A stretch of 34,708 nt of DNA from an uncultured Verrucomicrobiota bacterium. Lineage in GTDB: Bacteria; Verrucomicrobiota; Verrucomicrobiia; Limisphaerales; UBA9464. The stretch spans positions 1 to 34,708 of the forward strand of contig CAINWP010000184.1 in assembly GCA_903854475.1 (NCBI GenBank), read 5' to 3'. This document shows, one piece after another, positions 1 to 8,426 of the stretch (position 1 is the first letter of the stretch; every line of letters starts with the position of its first letter). A program made the position numbers and the translations under genes. Under the pieces are notes generated by a model that was not told where the DNA came from, made no database searches, and saw only the letters and a program-made list of their open reading frames with translations.

Positions 1-213
1 CGTCGCTCCGTGATTTCGAAGCGTGAACAGGTAGCCGTACGTGTAACCCTCCGGGGCTGACGCGGACTGGCCGACTGTTTGGAATCCAGGTCGCCCGCGT
101 CTCCGGCAAAGGATCGCGGGCTTCGGTTCTGTGCGGGGCCCGTTTCCAGAGACGGTGCGTCCAGGCCAGCCTCCACGAACCGAAATACCGATACCGTGAA
201 AAGCGAAAATCCC

Positions 214-687
214 ATGCGCCACACCATCTCCGTGCTCGTCGAAAATAAGTTCGGCGTCCTGACCCGCGTCTCCGGCCTATTCAGCGGCCGCGGCTACAAC
301 ATCGACTCGCTGAATGTCGCCCCAACCCATGATGCCACCCTCAGCCGGATGACCATCGTCACCCGCGGGGATGACGCCACGGTCGAGCAAATCTGCAAGC
401 AGCTCGAGAAGCTCATCGATTCGGTCAAGATCGTAAACTACAGCAAGACGGACTACATCGACCGCGAACTGGTCCTCGTCCGCGTGTCGGCCAATGGCCA
501 GAACCGTGCTGAGATCTGCCAACTGGCTGAACTCTTCCGCGCCAAGGTGGTCAATGTGCAACCCGACAATATCGTCATCGAGATCACCGGGGCCGAAACC
601 AAGATCAACCAGTTCCTGCTGTTGGTGAAGGATTTCGGAATTCTCGACCTCACCCGCACCGGTGTGGTCGCCCTGCCCCGGAACTGA
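214..687 (+). CDS. ilvH: acetolactate synthase small (regulatory) subunit
   Basis: Regulatory subunit of acetolactate (acetohydroxyacid) synthase, first common step of branched-chain amino acid synthesis; it binds the catalytic subunit and gives valine feedback. The 157-residue protein starts MRHTISVLVENKFGVLTRVS and continues with SGRGYNIDSLNVAP, the classic N-terminal ACT domain (about residues 3-75); the C-terminal domain contains DNIVIEITG and ends LTRTGVVALPRN, normal family length. The ATG at 214 matches the family N-terminus; a GTG at 196 would add six residues, and the open frame back to 79 is not family-like. The catalytic subunit gene would be expected upstream but is not visible in the first 213 bases. 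A strong terminator follows. Confidence 0.95.
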   Translation: MRHTISVLVENKFGVLTRVSGLFSGRGYNIDSLNVAPTHDATLSRMTIVTRGDDATVEQICKQLEKLIDSVKIVNYSKTDYIDRELVLVRVSANGQNRAEICQLAELFRAKVVNVQPDNIVIEITGAETKINQFLLLVKDFGILDLTRTGVVALPRN

Positions 688-710
688 GCCGAAGAGTACC
701 CTAAGAATTC

Positions 711-736
711 AAAAGCCCGCCTCACGGCGGGCTTTT
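711..736. terminator. bidirectional rho-independent terminator
   Basis: AAAAGCCCGCC (711-721) pairs perfectly with GGCGGGCTTTT (726-736) around a 4-nt TCAC loop, followed by further T residues on the plus strand. A-runs precede the stem, so it would also work for the minus-strand gene that ends at 812. It separates the convergent ilvH and peroxidase genes. Confidence 0.92.
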
Positions 737-811
737 TCGTTTAGAACGGCTTTGGCCTGCGGGAAAGAAGGGATGAACCGAACCCCGGTCTCCGAACCCG
801 CAGAGGACGAA

Positions 812-1372
812 TCACTTCGCCTTCAATGCCGCCTCGATGGCTGCGACCACCTCGGTGGCATCGGGCTGAGTGCGAGGGCTGAAGCGATGCAGCACCTTGC
901 CATCACGACCCACGAGGAACTTACCAAAGTTCCACTCGATCGGTCCCGGGAACGCTGACTCTTTACCCGTGAGCACCGAGTACAAGGGGTGCTGCTCCGG
1001 CGGATTGACGTTCAGTTTGGCGAAGAGCGGGAAGCTCACCGAGTACTTGGTCGAGCAGAAGCTCTTAATCTCATCGGCCGTGCCCGGCTCCTGAGCTCCG
1101 AACTGATTGCACGGAAATCCGAGCACCTCGAGCCCTTGGCCGTGGTACTTCTTATACAGCGATTCCAACTGCTTGTACTGCGGGGTCAGACCACATTGCG
1201 AGGCAACGTTGACCACCAACAGCACCTTACCGGAGTAGGCTTTGAGGGAGGTATCCTTGCCGTCGATGTCCTTAAGTTTGACCTCTTGGAGAGGAGTGGA
1301 TGCGATCATAGTGAAGGTGGTTGCGGCCAGAGCGACGACGCGGATCAGGCCAGTGATAAGGGACCTATTCAT
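812..1372 (-). CDS. glutathione peroxidase family thiol peroxidase, exported
   Basis: Reduces hydroperoxides, probably using thioredoxin rather than glutathione. The 186 residues carry a hydrophobic N-terminal signal (about 1-25), the peroxidatic Cys60 in NVASQCGLTPQY, the FPCNQFGAQEPG motif (86-97) with Gln90, and WNF at 147-149, completing the Cys/Gln/Trp site. Cys106 (SFCSTKYSVSFPLF) lies where thioredoxin-dependent members carry the resolving cysteine. The signal sequence predicts a periplasmic or membrane-anchored location, unlike most cytosolic homologues. The ATG at 1372 is chosen because it includes the signal peptide; no clear ribosome binding site is seen. It is convergent with ilvH and divergent from rsmD. 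Confidence 0.93.
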   Translation of the reverse strand: MNRSLITGLIRVVALAATTFTMIASTPLQEVKLKDIDGKDTSLKAYSGKVLLVVNVASQCGLTPQYKQLESLYKKYHGQGLEVLGFPCNQFGAQEPGTADEIKSFCSTKYSVSFPLFAKLNVNPPEQHPLYSVLTGKESAFPGPIEWNFGKFLVGRDGKVLHRFSPRTQPDATEVVAAIEAALKAK

Positions 1373-1462
1373 GAGCTGAAATGTTACCCCATCTCACAGG
1401 GAGTCAACCGTGCGCTTTCAACCGATGCTTGCCGGCGAGGCGCTGAGGCCCACTCTCAGGCC

Positions 1463-2053
1463 GTGCGCATTATCGGAGGACTGGCTGCAGGCCGACTGTT
1501 GAAGGTTCCAGAAGGACTCGGAGTCCGCCCCACGCCCGACAAGGTCAAACTGGCAGTCTTCAACAGCCTGGGAGCCTTCTTAGATGGGGCCCGGGTCTTG
1601 GACTTGTTCGCCGGCAGCGGAGCCCTGGGTCTGGAATGCCTGAGTCGCGGCGCTCGAGAAATGGTCAGCATCGAGAAGTCTGAGAAACATGCCCGGTTCT
1701 TCCGCCAAAATCTCGCCGCCTCAGGATTACCCGTCACTGCGGTAACTCTGCGCGTCCAGGATGTGTTTTTGGTGTTTCCCCAACTGGCTCAGAGCGGACG
1801 TCAATTTGACCTCATCATCGCCGACCCTCCCTATGGCGAGAAGAACGTCGGCCGTCGATCGACCTCCCTCGCCCAATTGCTGCTCGATGACATCGTGTTG
1901 CCAGGACTTTTGGCACCCGGCGGGTTGTTCGTGGCGGGCCACACCAAGCGCGACACCCTGGAGATCCCCGCCACCTGGAAGGAGCGCAAAGACATGCGAC
2001 ACGGCGATACGGTCATGCGATTTCTGGAGCGCCCCGATGAGAAACGCGATTGA
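1463..2053 (+). CDS. rsmD: 16S rRNA (guanine966-N2)-methyltransferase
   Basis: Methylates N2 of G966 of 16S rRNA in the 30S subunit using SAM. The 196-residue protein opens VRIIGGLAAGRLLKV, followed by VRPTPDKVKLAVFNSL, the SAM-binding loop DLFAGSGALGLECLSRGA and the catalytic ADPPYGEKN (the DPPY motif of N-methyltransferases). The start is the GTG at 1463, which gives the usual RsmD N-terminus; the frame stays open further upstream, but that sequence is antisense to the peroxidase gene. The 3' end overlaps the next gene by 17 nt, so the two are probably co-transcribed. Confidence 0.93.
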   Translation: MRIIGGLAAGRLLKVPEGLGVRPTPDKVKLAVFNSLGAFLDGARVLDLFAGSGALGLECLSRGAREMVSIEKSEKHARFFRQNLAASGLPVTAVTLRVQDVFLVFPQLAQSGRQFDLIIADPPYGEKNVGRRSTSLAQLLLDDIVLPGLLAPGGLFVAGHTKRDTLEIPATWKERKDMRHGDTVMRFLERPDEKRD

Positions 2054-3011
2054 ACTCCTCATGGCCGCCATCGCTCTCGCCTGCCTGGGCATGACTTCGA
2101 TGGCCGCCGAACCCGATCTGGCCGGCCACACCTCGGCCTCGCATTCCCTGGCCTTGCAGCGCTCGGTGGATAACGCCGTTGCCAAGACCTTAGCCCGCAC
2201 TTGGAACCCGCCGCTTCAGGCCCAGCAACTCGCCGTCACGGCCGTGGATTTGAGCGAGCCCCAGAAGCCCACCTTCGCCTCGGCCCGAGGCACAGAACCT
2301 GTCTACCCGGCGAGCGTCATCAAGCTGTTCTATCAAGCCGCCGTGCATCGCTGGATGGAGGACCGGAAAATTCAAGACACGCCCGAAGTGCGACGGGCCC
2401 TCCGCGACATGATCGTGGAGTCGTACAATGAGCCCACCCACTACCTCATCGATCTCCTCACCGGCACCACCAGCGGACCTGAACTGCCCGAGGCGGACCT
2501 GAAGACCTGGTGGGATCGGCGCAACGCGGTGAATCGCTGGTTCCATTCCATGGGTTATCCGAGCGCGATCAACGCCAGCAAGAAGCCCTGGTGCGAAGGC
2601 CCGTATGGGCGGGAAAGTCAGGCCATCGCCGCCTATGAGCCCCGGCGCAATTTCCTGACCACCGAAGCCACGGCGCGCCTGGTGCTTGAGATGGCGCTGG
2701 GACAGTGCGTCAACCCCGACCGATCGCGCCAGATGCTAGAGCTCATGGCCCGGGATTTTACCGCACCGGCGACCGACCCCGAAGACCAGGCCCATGGGTA
2801 CACCGGACTCGCACTAAAGCCCGGAACGAAGCTGTGGTCCAAGTGTGGCCTGACAAGTCAAACCCGCCACGATGCCGCCCTCGTGGAACTCCCCTCCGGC
2901 AAACGCATCATCTTGGTGATTTTCACCACCGACCACGCCACCGAACGGGACATCATCCCCACCGTAGCCCGGGAAATTCTCAGCTCGATCGGCTCTCCGC
3001 CCGAACGTTGA
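2037..3011 (+). CDS. exported class A beta-lactamase-like serine hydrolase
   Basis: A 324-residue penicillin-recognising-fold protein with an N-terminal signal (MRNAIELLMAAIALACLGMTSMAA). The active-site motif SVIK is at 93-96 (YPASVIKLFYQAAVHRW), SYN at 129-131 takes the place of the SDN motif, and KCG at 269-271 takes the place of KTG just before the last strand (ALVELPSGKRIILVIF). These are the three motifs of serine beta-lactamases and DD-peptidases, so it probably acts on peptidoglycan or a beta-lactam in the periplasm. True resistance activity cannot be claimed; the Glu166-type motif was not identified. The ATG at 2037 lies inside the end of rsmD, consistent with translational coupling. 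Confidence 0.85.
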   Translation: MRNAIELLMAAIALACLGMTSMAAEPDLAGHTSASHSLALQRSVDNAVAKTLARTWNPPLQAQQLAVTAVDLSEPQKPTFASARGTEPVYPASVIKLFYQAAVHRWMEDRKIQDTPEVRRALRDMIVESYNEPTHYLIDLLTGTTSGPELPEADLKTWWDRRNAVNRWFHSMGYPSAINASKKPWCEGPYGRESQAIAAYEPRRNFLTTEATARLVLEMALGQCVNPDRSRQMLELMARDFTAPATDPEDQAHGYTGLALKPGTKLWSKCGLTSQTRHDAALVELPSGKRIILVIFTTDHATERDIIPTVAREILSSIGSPPER

Positions 3012-3409
3012 TTATTCGGTTCTCGGTTTCGCCAACCATGACCTGAGTATCCGATTCGCTATAAGCAAAGTCAGCGATCTACGTCGACGCCCGCCATCGA
3101 GTCACCCAGTTACGAGTCTCCCAAACGGAAGCTCTCTCCGAATAGGAGGCTGCCCGATCTAAACTCCCTCCCGGTGTCCGCCTACCTTCTCCGTCATTCG
3201 AAGATCTGGATCCAGAAAACCGTTTCAGAGGTTCTGGCCAAATTCCCCCGCGACCAGGAATCAGCCCATTGCTCTGCCGCCGCCCTCAGCGACAGACGCA
3301 AACCGCCTGGGACAGTTTGCGGCGGCTTTCCAAGGTCCCGTCTAGCCGGAGACGGCAAACGACCGGTTGATCTTGCTGTAATGCGAAGACCAGAGGCATT
3401 TTCGGGTCA
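3012..3409. other. 398-bp intergenic region with hairpins upstream of the biosynthetic cluster
   Basis: No convincing gene is seen; a 79-codon open frame here has no recognisable features. Two structures lie close to the downstream gene. The first is a nested stem in which GCCGCC (3276-3281) can pair with GGCGGC (3321-3326) and GCAAAC (3298-3303) with GTTTGC (3315-3320). The second is a perfect stem CCGTCT (3338-3343) / AGACGG (3350-3355) with a 6-nt loop. They could end rsmD-operon transcription or form a structured leader for the cluster. No clear promoter was identified. Confidence 0.5.
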
Positions 3410-4687
3410 GTGAGTCATGATTATGATGCCATCGTTCTTGGAGGAGGCCCGGCCGGTAGCTGCGCGTCTTCGTACTTGGCTCGTGCTGGCCATCGGGTGC
3501 TTTTGCTCGAAAAAGAACGGTTCCCAAGGTTCCACATCGGAGAATCACTGCTCCCCTACAATCACGAAATACTTTTAGAGTTAGGTGTTATTCCGCAGCT
3601 AGAGGCCGCTGGCTTCCCTGTCAAACGGGGCGCTCAGTTCCACCTGGGCAATGGTTCAAAGAGTACGGGGTTTGTTTTTCGAAACGGCCGTTTTACGAAG
3701 CATACTGAAGCCTTTCAGGTCGAGCGGTCTCGATTCGATGAAATCCTGTTGAGACACGCATCCACTCTCGGGGTCGAAGTAAGGGAGGAGCATGAGGTTC
3801 AGCAGGTAACAGCTGACAAAACCGGCGTGACTGTCGTCGCTCGTGGCAATGATGCTACTTCAGAATTCCGCGCTCGATTTGTCATCGATGCCACTGGGCG
3901 CGGTAATCTCACGGGCAACCAAGAAGGGATCAAGGAAGTGAATCCATTCCTTCGAAAACTGGCGGTATTCGGTCATTTCGAAAACGTCCTCTTGGACTCT
4001 GGTCAAAAAGGTGGCGATACAGTAATCGTTCGACTTGAGAACAAGTGGTTCTGGCTCATTCCGTTGGCTCTCGGGGCTGAGGGAACCCCATCCAAGGTCA
4101 GTGTGGGACTTGTAATGGATCGGGATGAATTCACCGCATCGGGGCAAAAGCCTGAAGAGGTTTTTCGGCACTGGGTGCAACAAAGTCCGCCAGTTCGTGA
4201 ACGCCTCGAAAAGGCTCAACCTGTTTCACCCATTCAGGTGACGTCCGACTTCAGTTACAGGAACCGGACATTATGGTCCAACCGGGTACTGCGAGTGGGA
4301 GATGCCGCCGGATTTATCGACCCCATCTTTTCCAGCGGCGTTTTCCTTGCGATGTTCTCCGGTAAATTGGGGGCCAAAGCGGTCGGGACAGCCCTCAAAA
4401 ACGGCAACAATGGAGACAATGAATTTGTCTTTTTTGAGCGCAGAGTACGGGCAGCGCTGAAGATCTATTCGGAGATGGTTGAGAGTTTCTACACCACTCC
4501 GTTCATGGAACTGTTTTTGGAGCCCCGAGCCAAATGGGACCTGGCCGCCGCCGTGAATGCCATTCTGGCTGGAGAATTGGAGGGAGGCTGGCGTTTGCGT
4601 TGGCGAATGTGGCTGTTCTTTCGATTGGTGCGGCTTCAGGCACATTTCCCTTTGGTGCCGAGGATATCGTTCGCTCGTTCACCATGA
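3410..4687 (+). CDS. flavin-dependent halogenase-like FAD oxidoreductase (first copy)
   Basis: A 425-residue flavoprotein of the tryptophan halogenase-like superfamily. Visible motifs are the FAD-binding GGGPAGS (11-17), FPRFHIGESLLP (38-49) as in halogenases that act on carrier-bound phenols or pyrroles, Lys72 in the region that holds the catalytic lysine, the halogenase signature WFWLIP (213-218, WxWxIP), and GDAAGFIDPIFSSG, where FIDPIFSSG (302-310) fits FxxPxxSxG. Halogenation of an ACP-bound or polyene substrate is therefore plausible; related proteins in pigment clusters may instead be oxygenases. Start is GTG at 3410. Its stop overlaps the next start (ATGA). It heads the coupled operon 3410-9600. 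Confidence 0.85.
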   Translation: MSHDYDAIVLGGGPAGSCASSYLARAGHRVLLLEKERFPRFHIGESLLPYNHEILLELGVIPQLEAAGFPVKRGAQFHLGNGSKSTGFVFRNGRFTKHTEAFQVERSRFDEILLRHASTLGVEVREEHEVQQVTADKTGVTVVARGNDATSEFRARFVIDATGRGNLTGNQEGIKEVNPFLRKLAVFGHFENVLLDSGQKGGDTVIVRLENKWFWLIPLALGAEGTPSKVSVGLVMDRDEFTASGQKPEEVFRHWVQQSPPVRERLEKAQPVSPIQVTSDFSYRNRTLWSNRVLRVGDAAGFIDPIFSSGVFLAMFSGKLGAKAVGTALKNGNNGDNEFVFFERRVRAALKIYSEMVESFYTTPFMELFLEPRAKWDLAAAVNAILAGELEGGWRLRWRMWLFFRLVRLQAHFPLVPRISFARSP

Positions 4688-5166
4688 CTTGCCTGAGCCC
4701 ACAGTCAGGCAGTCAACGCGATTGGAAGTTTGCTGTGCCCCTCATTTTTTCCCTCATGGGATGGGGTTGCTCCACAGCGATGTTACCGGCGGTAGACTTG
4801 GCCCAACCCGGCTGGGCAGTTCAACGGATGGAGGCAGTTTGGACGCCGCGCCTTGGAGCACCAGAACTCACCGGTGAAGTGACGATAGCCAATCACGCCA
4901 CTAATGGTCGGCTCGTGCTCTTCAGCAAACAAGGACTCCCCATGGTTTCGGCCCGCACCGTGACAAACCGTTGGACACTGGCATCACCGCTGAAGCGCGG
5001 AGCATACGGCGGACGGGGGCTACCTCCTCGGCAGGTGCCTTGGTTCCTGCTGACTGATATCAAGGGCATCCAGACGGCTTCGAAGCCTTGGCTCCTCGAA
5101 ACTACCGCTACGGGTTGGCAGATTTCGAATCCCATCACCGGAGAAAAATTGGAGGTAGTCCCTTGA
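4684..5166 (+). CDS. putative lipoprotein of an aryl-polyene-type export operon
   Basis: A 160-residue protein with an N-terminal hydrophobic stretch (about 16-28) ending in WGC29ST, an atypical lipoprotein box, so it is probably anchored in a membrane facing the periplasm. The rest is hydrophilic with no motif I recognise. Position and size match the small lipoproteins that accompany MMPL exporters and LolA-like carriers in aryl polyene clusters (for example the DUF3261 type), but homology was not shown. It is coupled on both sides: ATGA overlap with the halogenase-like gene and TTGA overlap with the exporter gene. Confidence 0.7.
   Translation: MTCLSPQSGSQRDWKFAVPLIFSLMGWGCSTAMLPAVDLAQPGWAVQRMEAVWTPRLGAPELTGEVTIANHATNGRLVLFSKQGLPMVSARTVTNRWTLASPLKRGAYGGRGLPPRQVPWFLLTDIKGIQTASKPWLLETTATGWQISNPITGEKLEVVP
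5151..5155 (+). promoter_or_regulatory. Shine-Dalgarno that fixes a TTG start for the exporter gene
   Basis: GGAGG lies seven nucleotides before TTG at 5163, inside the end of the preceding lipoprotein gene. The TTG overlaps the TGA stop (TTGA). The resulting protein begins MSRRLLIWVGIAVVAWGLF, a proper first membrane segment. This supports TTG over the in-frame ATG at 5088, which would add 25 residues antisense to nothing and unlike an exporter N-terminus. Confidence 0.85.
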
Positions 5167-8100
5167 GCCGACGCCTCTTGATTTGGGTCGGTATCGCCGT
5201 AGTGGCTTGGGGACTTTTTCGACTGAAATTTGATGCAGATGTCCTGAATTTGCTTCCAGCAGAGTTACCCGCTGTTGGTGCGTTGAAATTGCACCAACAA
5301 AGGTTTGCAACCGGTGCTGAGACTTTGATCACGCTTTCTGGCGCTGAGGCTGGAGATGCAGCCAAAGCGGCTGAAAGAGTTGCCAATAGGCTACGATCGA
5401 TGCCTGAGATTGCGCGTTCAGTGCATTGGCAATCGCCCTGGTTGGAGAACACGGGAGATGCCGTCGAAAACCTCGCTTGGTTGTGGTTGCAACAAGATCC
5501 GGCCGCCCTTAGCAGCCTTCTGGACCGGTTAGGTCAACCGGAGGTTCAACTGGAGTCGGCTGTTAATGACCTGACCACCTCATTGGATCCAAAGACTCTG
5601 GCCATGGCCGCTTACGATCCCCTGGGGTTGGCGCAACTTCCCGGTTCAGCAGGGTCGGCCATCGGTAAGGACGACGGCGCAGGACTCTTCAGCGGTGACG
5701 AGGGGCGGTTCCGCGTCGTTTCGCTCCAACCGTCCAATCCGAAGATGGACTACAAAACCGCCGCGCTTTGGGTGGAACGTGTGCGTCAGGAGGTGGCCCA
5801 AACGATTGCCTCTGAAAGTTTGGATATTCGAATTGGGATGACCGGTGGACCCGTTTTCCTCTCAGAGATTGCAATCGGTATGGAACGAGATCTCCGGAAC
5901 TCGGTTCTTCTCACAGTTGTTGTTATCGCCTTCCTCTTCTGGATTGCCCATCGATCGCTGCGCCCACTGGTCTGTCTGGTAGGATCCTTGGCAGTGACCT
6001 TGGTGGTCACAATCGCATTGGGAGGACTTTTCCTTGGGACTCTCAATGTGATCAGCACTGGCTTTGCTGCAGTCCTCATTGGGTTGGTTGTGGACTATGG
6101 CTTGGTGGCTTACCAGGAAGCTCGGGTTCATCCGAACCTCAACGTCAACGAGTTGCGCCGGCGCATTGCTCCCGGGATTGGTTGGTCTGCGGTCACTACC
6201 GCTGGGACTTTCTCGGTTTTGGGACTCACTGGATTACCAGGTCTCTCCCAGTTAGGCCTCCTGACGGCTATTGGCTTGATGGTGGGTGCCGCGGTCATGG
6301 TCTTCGGCTTTCTTCCGATCGCCCTGAAACAGATGCCGAGCGAAGCATCGGTTGAGCCCAAACTTCTCGTTACCAATTCAGGCCGCCCTAAACGCTGGTG
6401 GCTCCCTACCGCCATTGCTCTTTCAGCCATCGCCCTAACTCTGGGTCTCCGTGGTTTACCGAAAGCAACCGCGAGTTCCGACCCGTTGAGACCGAACAAC
6501 AGCCCCGCATATGAGTCGATGGATCGTCTCCAAGCTGCGCTAGGGAGAACCAACGACACAATTTGGCTCATTGTTCGCGGGAAAAACCCGGAAGCCGTGG
6601 GCAGGCTATTAATCTCTACAGAGGCAATTCTCACCCAGGCGCGAGACGCTGGAAAACTGAGCGAGTTTCAGATTCCTACCGCATTTTGGCCGATGGCCTC
6701 CAATGCTGCGCAAAACCTGCCCAAAACAGCCGCGTTATCGGAGAAATTGGGGCTCATCAAAGCAGCGGTGTTGCATGCGGGATTCACCACCAATTCTACG
6801 ATCCTAATCGAGGAAGTAGGCAAGAGGTGGGAGCAATGGCGCAAAGACCCGGCAGGGATTCCGCTCTGGCCCAGCAACCCAACCGCACAGTGGATTCGAG
6901 ACCGTTGCTCTGCGACGGACTCCGATGGTTCCTGGTTGGCTTTAGGGCTCGTTACACCGATGTCTGGCTCCGGTAAATTGCCCAACCTACCGGAAGGGGT
7001 TCTATCGGCGAGCTGGAACCGACTCGGAGAATCCCTGTGGGACCATGTTCTTCAGCGGGTCATCAGCCTAACCATTGGGCTCTCGGTCGTCCTGATTATC
7101 GCCCTTTGGCTCGCCTTTCGCAGGATTGCGGAGGTGATCATCAGTTTGGTGGCATTAATTTCTGCATTCGCCCTTTTGCTCGCGGGCATGGCGGCACTGG
7201 GCGCCACATGGAACCTTCTTAATCTGGTCGCGATACCACTCCTTCTCGGGTCATCGGTAGACTCGACCATTCACATTCAACTCGCGATGAGGCGCTATGG
7301 TTCAGACCGACGCGCACTCTGGGCCTCGACGGGACGTGCTCTGCTTCTCTGCGCCGGAGCCAATATCGCAGGATTTGGATCTCTTGCCTGGAGCAATAAC
7401 GCAGGCCTCGCCAGTCTGGATCTCGTCTGCGCGGGTGGGGTCGCATGCGTTTTCGTCGTTGCCGTAATTTTGCTGCCCTCTTGGTGGTTAGCTTGCGGAC
7501 TCAACGGGCGCAGCATGACAACCAAATCACCGAGTAAGGTCTCCCAGCTCTACCGCTCCCATTGGTGGGGGTGGGGCCGTACTTTGGTGGCCTGCATCCC
7601 TCGGAATCTTGCCACAAGTATCAGCCGGCAACTGGGAGCCCTCTACGCAACTCTCAATCCTCAGCGGCGAAACATTGTCGCAGCCAATTTGCTGCCCGTG
7701 CTGGGGAACAAGTCCGACATGTTGAATCGCCGAGCTAGGAACACCTTCCGCGAATTCGGTGGGAAATTGGCCGACCTGCTGCTCTTTGAATCCGGGGTAT
7801 CATTGGACGCGTGGGTAGAGCCCGGCAACGGTTGGCAACATTTTGACGCCGCAAGGGCCTCAGGCAAAGGGATGCTGCTGGTCACCATTCATCTCGGGAA
7901 TTGGGAGCTCGGTAGTGTGCTTCTTCGTCGCATGGGACTCTCCCCGCTCGTCCTCACGGCTCCTGAACCAACAGCCGACCTCACTCAATTGCGGTTGGCC
8001 GCAAGAGAACGACTAGGAATTGAAACTCTGGTGGTTGGAGAAAATCCGTTTCAGTTTGTCGAAGTCATCAAACGACTTCAGGACGGAGGTGTCGTAGCTA

Positions 8101-8426
8101 TTCTTGTTGATCGGCCTCCAATTCAGGCGGCGGTACCGTCTCCGTTTCTCGGTGGCACCACTGGAGCAAATATCGCGACCGCCGAACTCGCACGTGCAAC
8201 CGGTTGCATCATCCTTCCTGTTTACGTCGTGCGACATGGCTCGAACTACCTGACGCACGTTTTAAAACCGGTCGAATACGAACGCGGCAATCTGGGATCC
8301 AGAGAAACTAGACGAGAACTCGCTTCGAGGGTTCTTCAAGTCTTTGAGGCTGCTGTGCGAGAACACCCTGAACAGTGGTACCATTTTGTCCCGATCTGGA
8401 CTCAAACTTCGGATTCAACCCAATGA
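5163..8426 (+). CDS. MMPL/RND-type lipid exporter fused to an LpxL/HtrB-like acyltransferase
   Basis: A 1087-residue fusion. Residues 1 to about 780 form an MMPL-type exporter: first membrane helix (4-18) then FDADVLNLLP, a periplasmic domain, a helix block with LIGLVVDYGLVAYQEAR, a second periplasmic domain, and a second block with LLGSSVDSTIHIQLA. From about Met785 (base 7515) to the end is a lysophospholipid acyltransferase domain with HLGNWE at 910-915, the H-x4-D/E catalytic signature, plus AILVDRPP and PSPFLGGTTGANIATAELA further on. In aryl polyene clusters exporter and acyltransferase are normally separate genes, so the fusion suggests that the product is acylated or lipid-anchored and then handed to the transporter. 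Met785 could serve as an internal start giving a separate acyltransferase. The stop overlaps the next start (ATGA). Confidence 0.9.
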   Translation: MSRRLLIWVGIAVVAWGLFRLKFDADVLNLLPAELPAVGALKLHQQRFATGAETLITLSGAEAGDAAKAAERVANRLRSMPEIARSVHWQSPWLENTGDAVENLAWLWLQQDPAALSSLLDRLGQPEVQLESAVNDLTTSLDPKTLAMAAYDPLGLAQLPGSAGSAIGKDDGAGLFSGDEGRFRVVSLQPSNPKMDYKTAALWVERVRQEVAQTIASESLDIRIGMTGGPVFLSEIAIGMERDLRNSVLLTVVVIAFLFWIAHRSLRPLVCLVGSLAVTLVVTIALGGLFLGTLNVISTGFAAVLIGLVVDYGLVAYQEARVHPNLNVNELRRRIAPGIGWSAVTTAGTFSVLGLTGLPGLSQLGLLTAIGLMVGAAVMVFGFLPIALKQMPSEASVEPKLLVTNSGRPKRWWLPTAIALSAIALTLGLRGLPKATASSDPLRPNNSPAYESMDRLQAALGRTNDTIWLIVRGKNPEAVGRLLISTEAILTQARDAGKLSEFQIPTAFWPMASNAAQNLPKTAALSEKLGLIKAAVLHAGFTTNSTILIEEVGKRWEQWRKDPAGIPLWPSNPTAQWIRDRCSATDSDGSWLALGLVTPMSGSGKLPNLPEGVLSASWNRLGESLWDHVLQRVISLTIGLSVVLIIALWLAFRRIAEVIISLVALISAFALLLAGMAALGATWNLLNLVAIPLLLGSSVDSTIHIQLAMRRYGSDRRALWASTGRALLLCAGANIAGFGSLAWSNNAGLASLDLVCAGGVACVFVVAVILLPSWWLACGLNGRSMTTKSPSKVSQLYRSHWWGWGRTLVACIPRNLATSISRQLGALYATLNPQRRNIVAANLLPVLGNKSDMLNRRARNTFREFGGKLADLLLFESGVSLDAWVEPGNGWQHFDAARASGKGMLLVTIHLGNWELGSVLLRRMGLSPLVLTAPEPTADLTQLRLAARERLGIETLVVGENPFQFVEVIKRLQDGGVVAILVDRPPIQAAVPSPFLGGTTGANIATAELARATGCIILPVYVVRHGSNYLTHVLKPVEYERGNLGSRETRRELASRVLQVFEAAVREHPEQWYHFVPIWTQTSDSTQ

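Noticed and set aside
989-1462. Long N-terminal extension of the rsmD frame
   Set aside because: It is antisense to the peroxidase gene and not part of the RsmD family; GTG 1463 gives the right N-terminus.
3174-3413. 79-codon open frame before the cluster
   Set aside because: No motif or ribosome binding site, and it runs through hairpins and into the start of the first flavoprotein gene.
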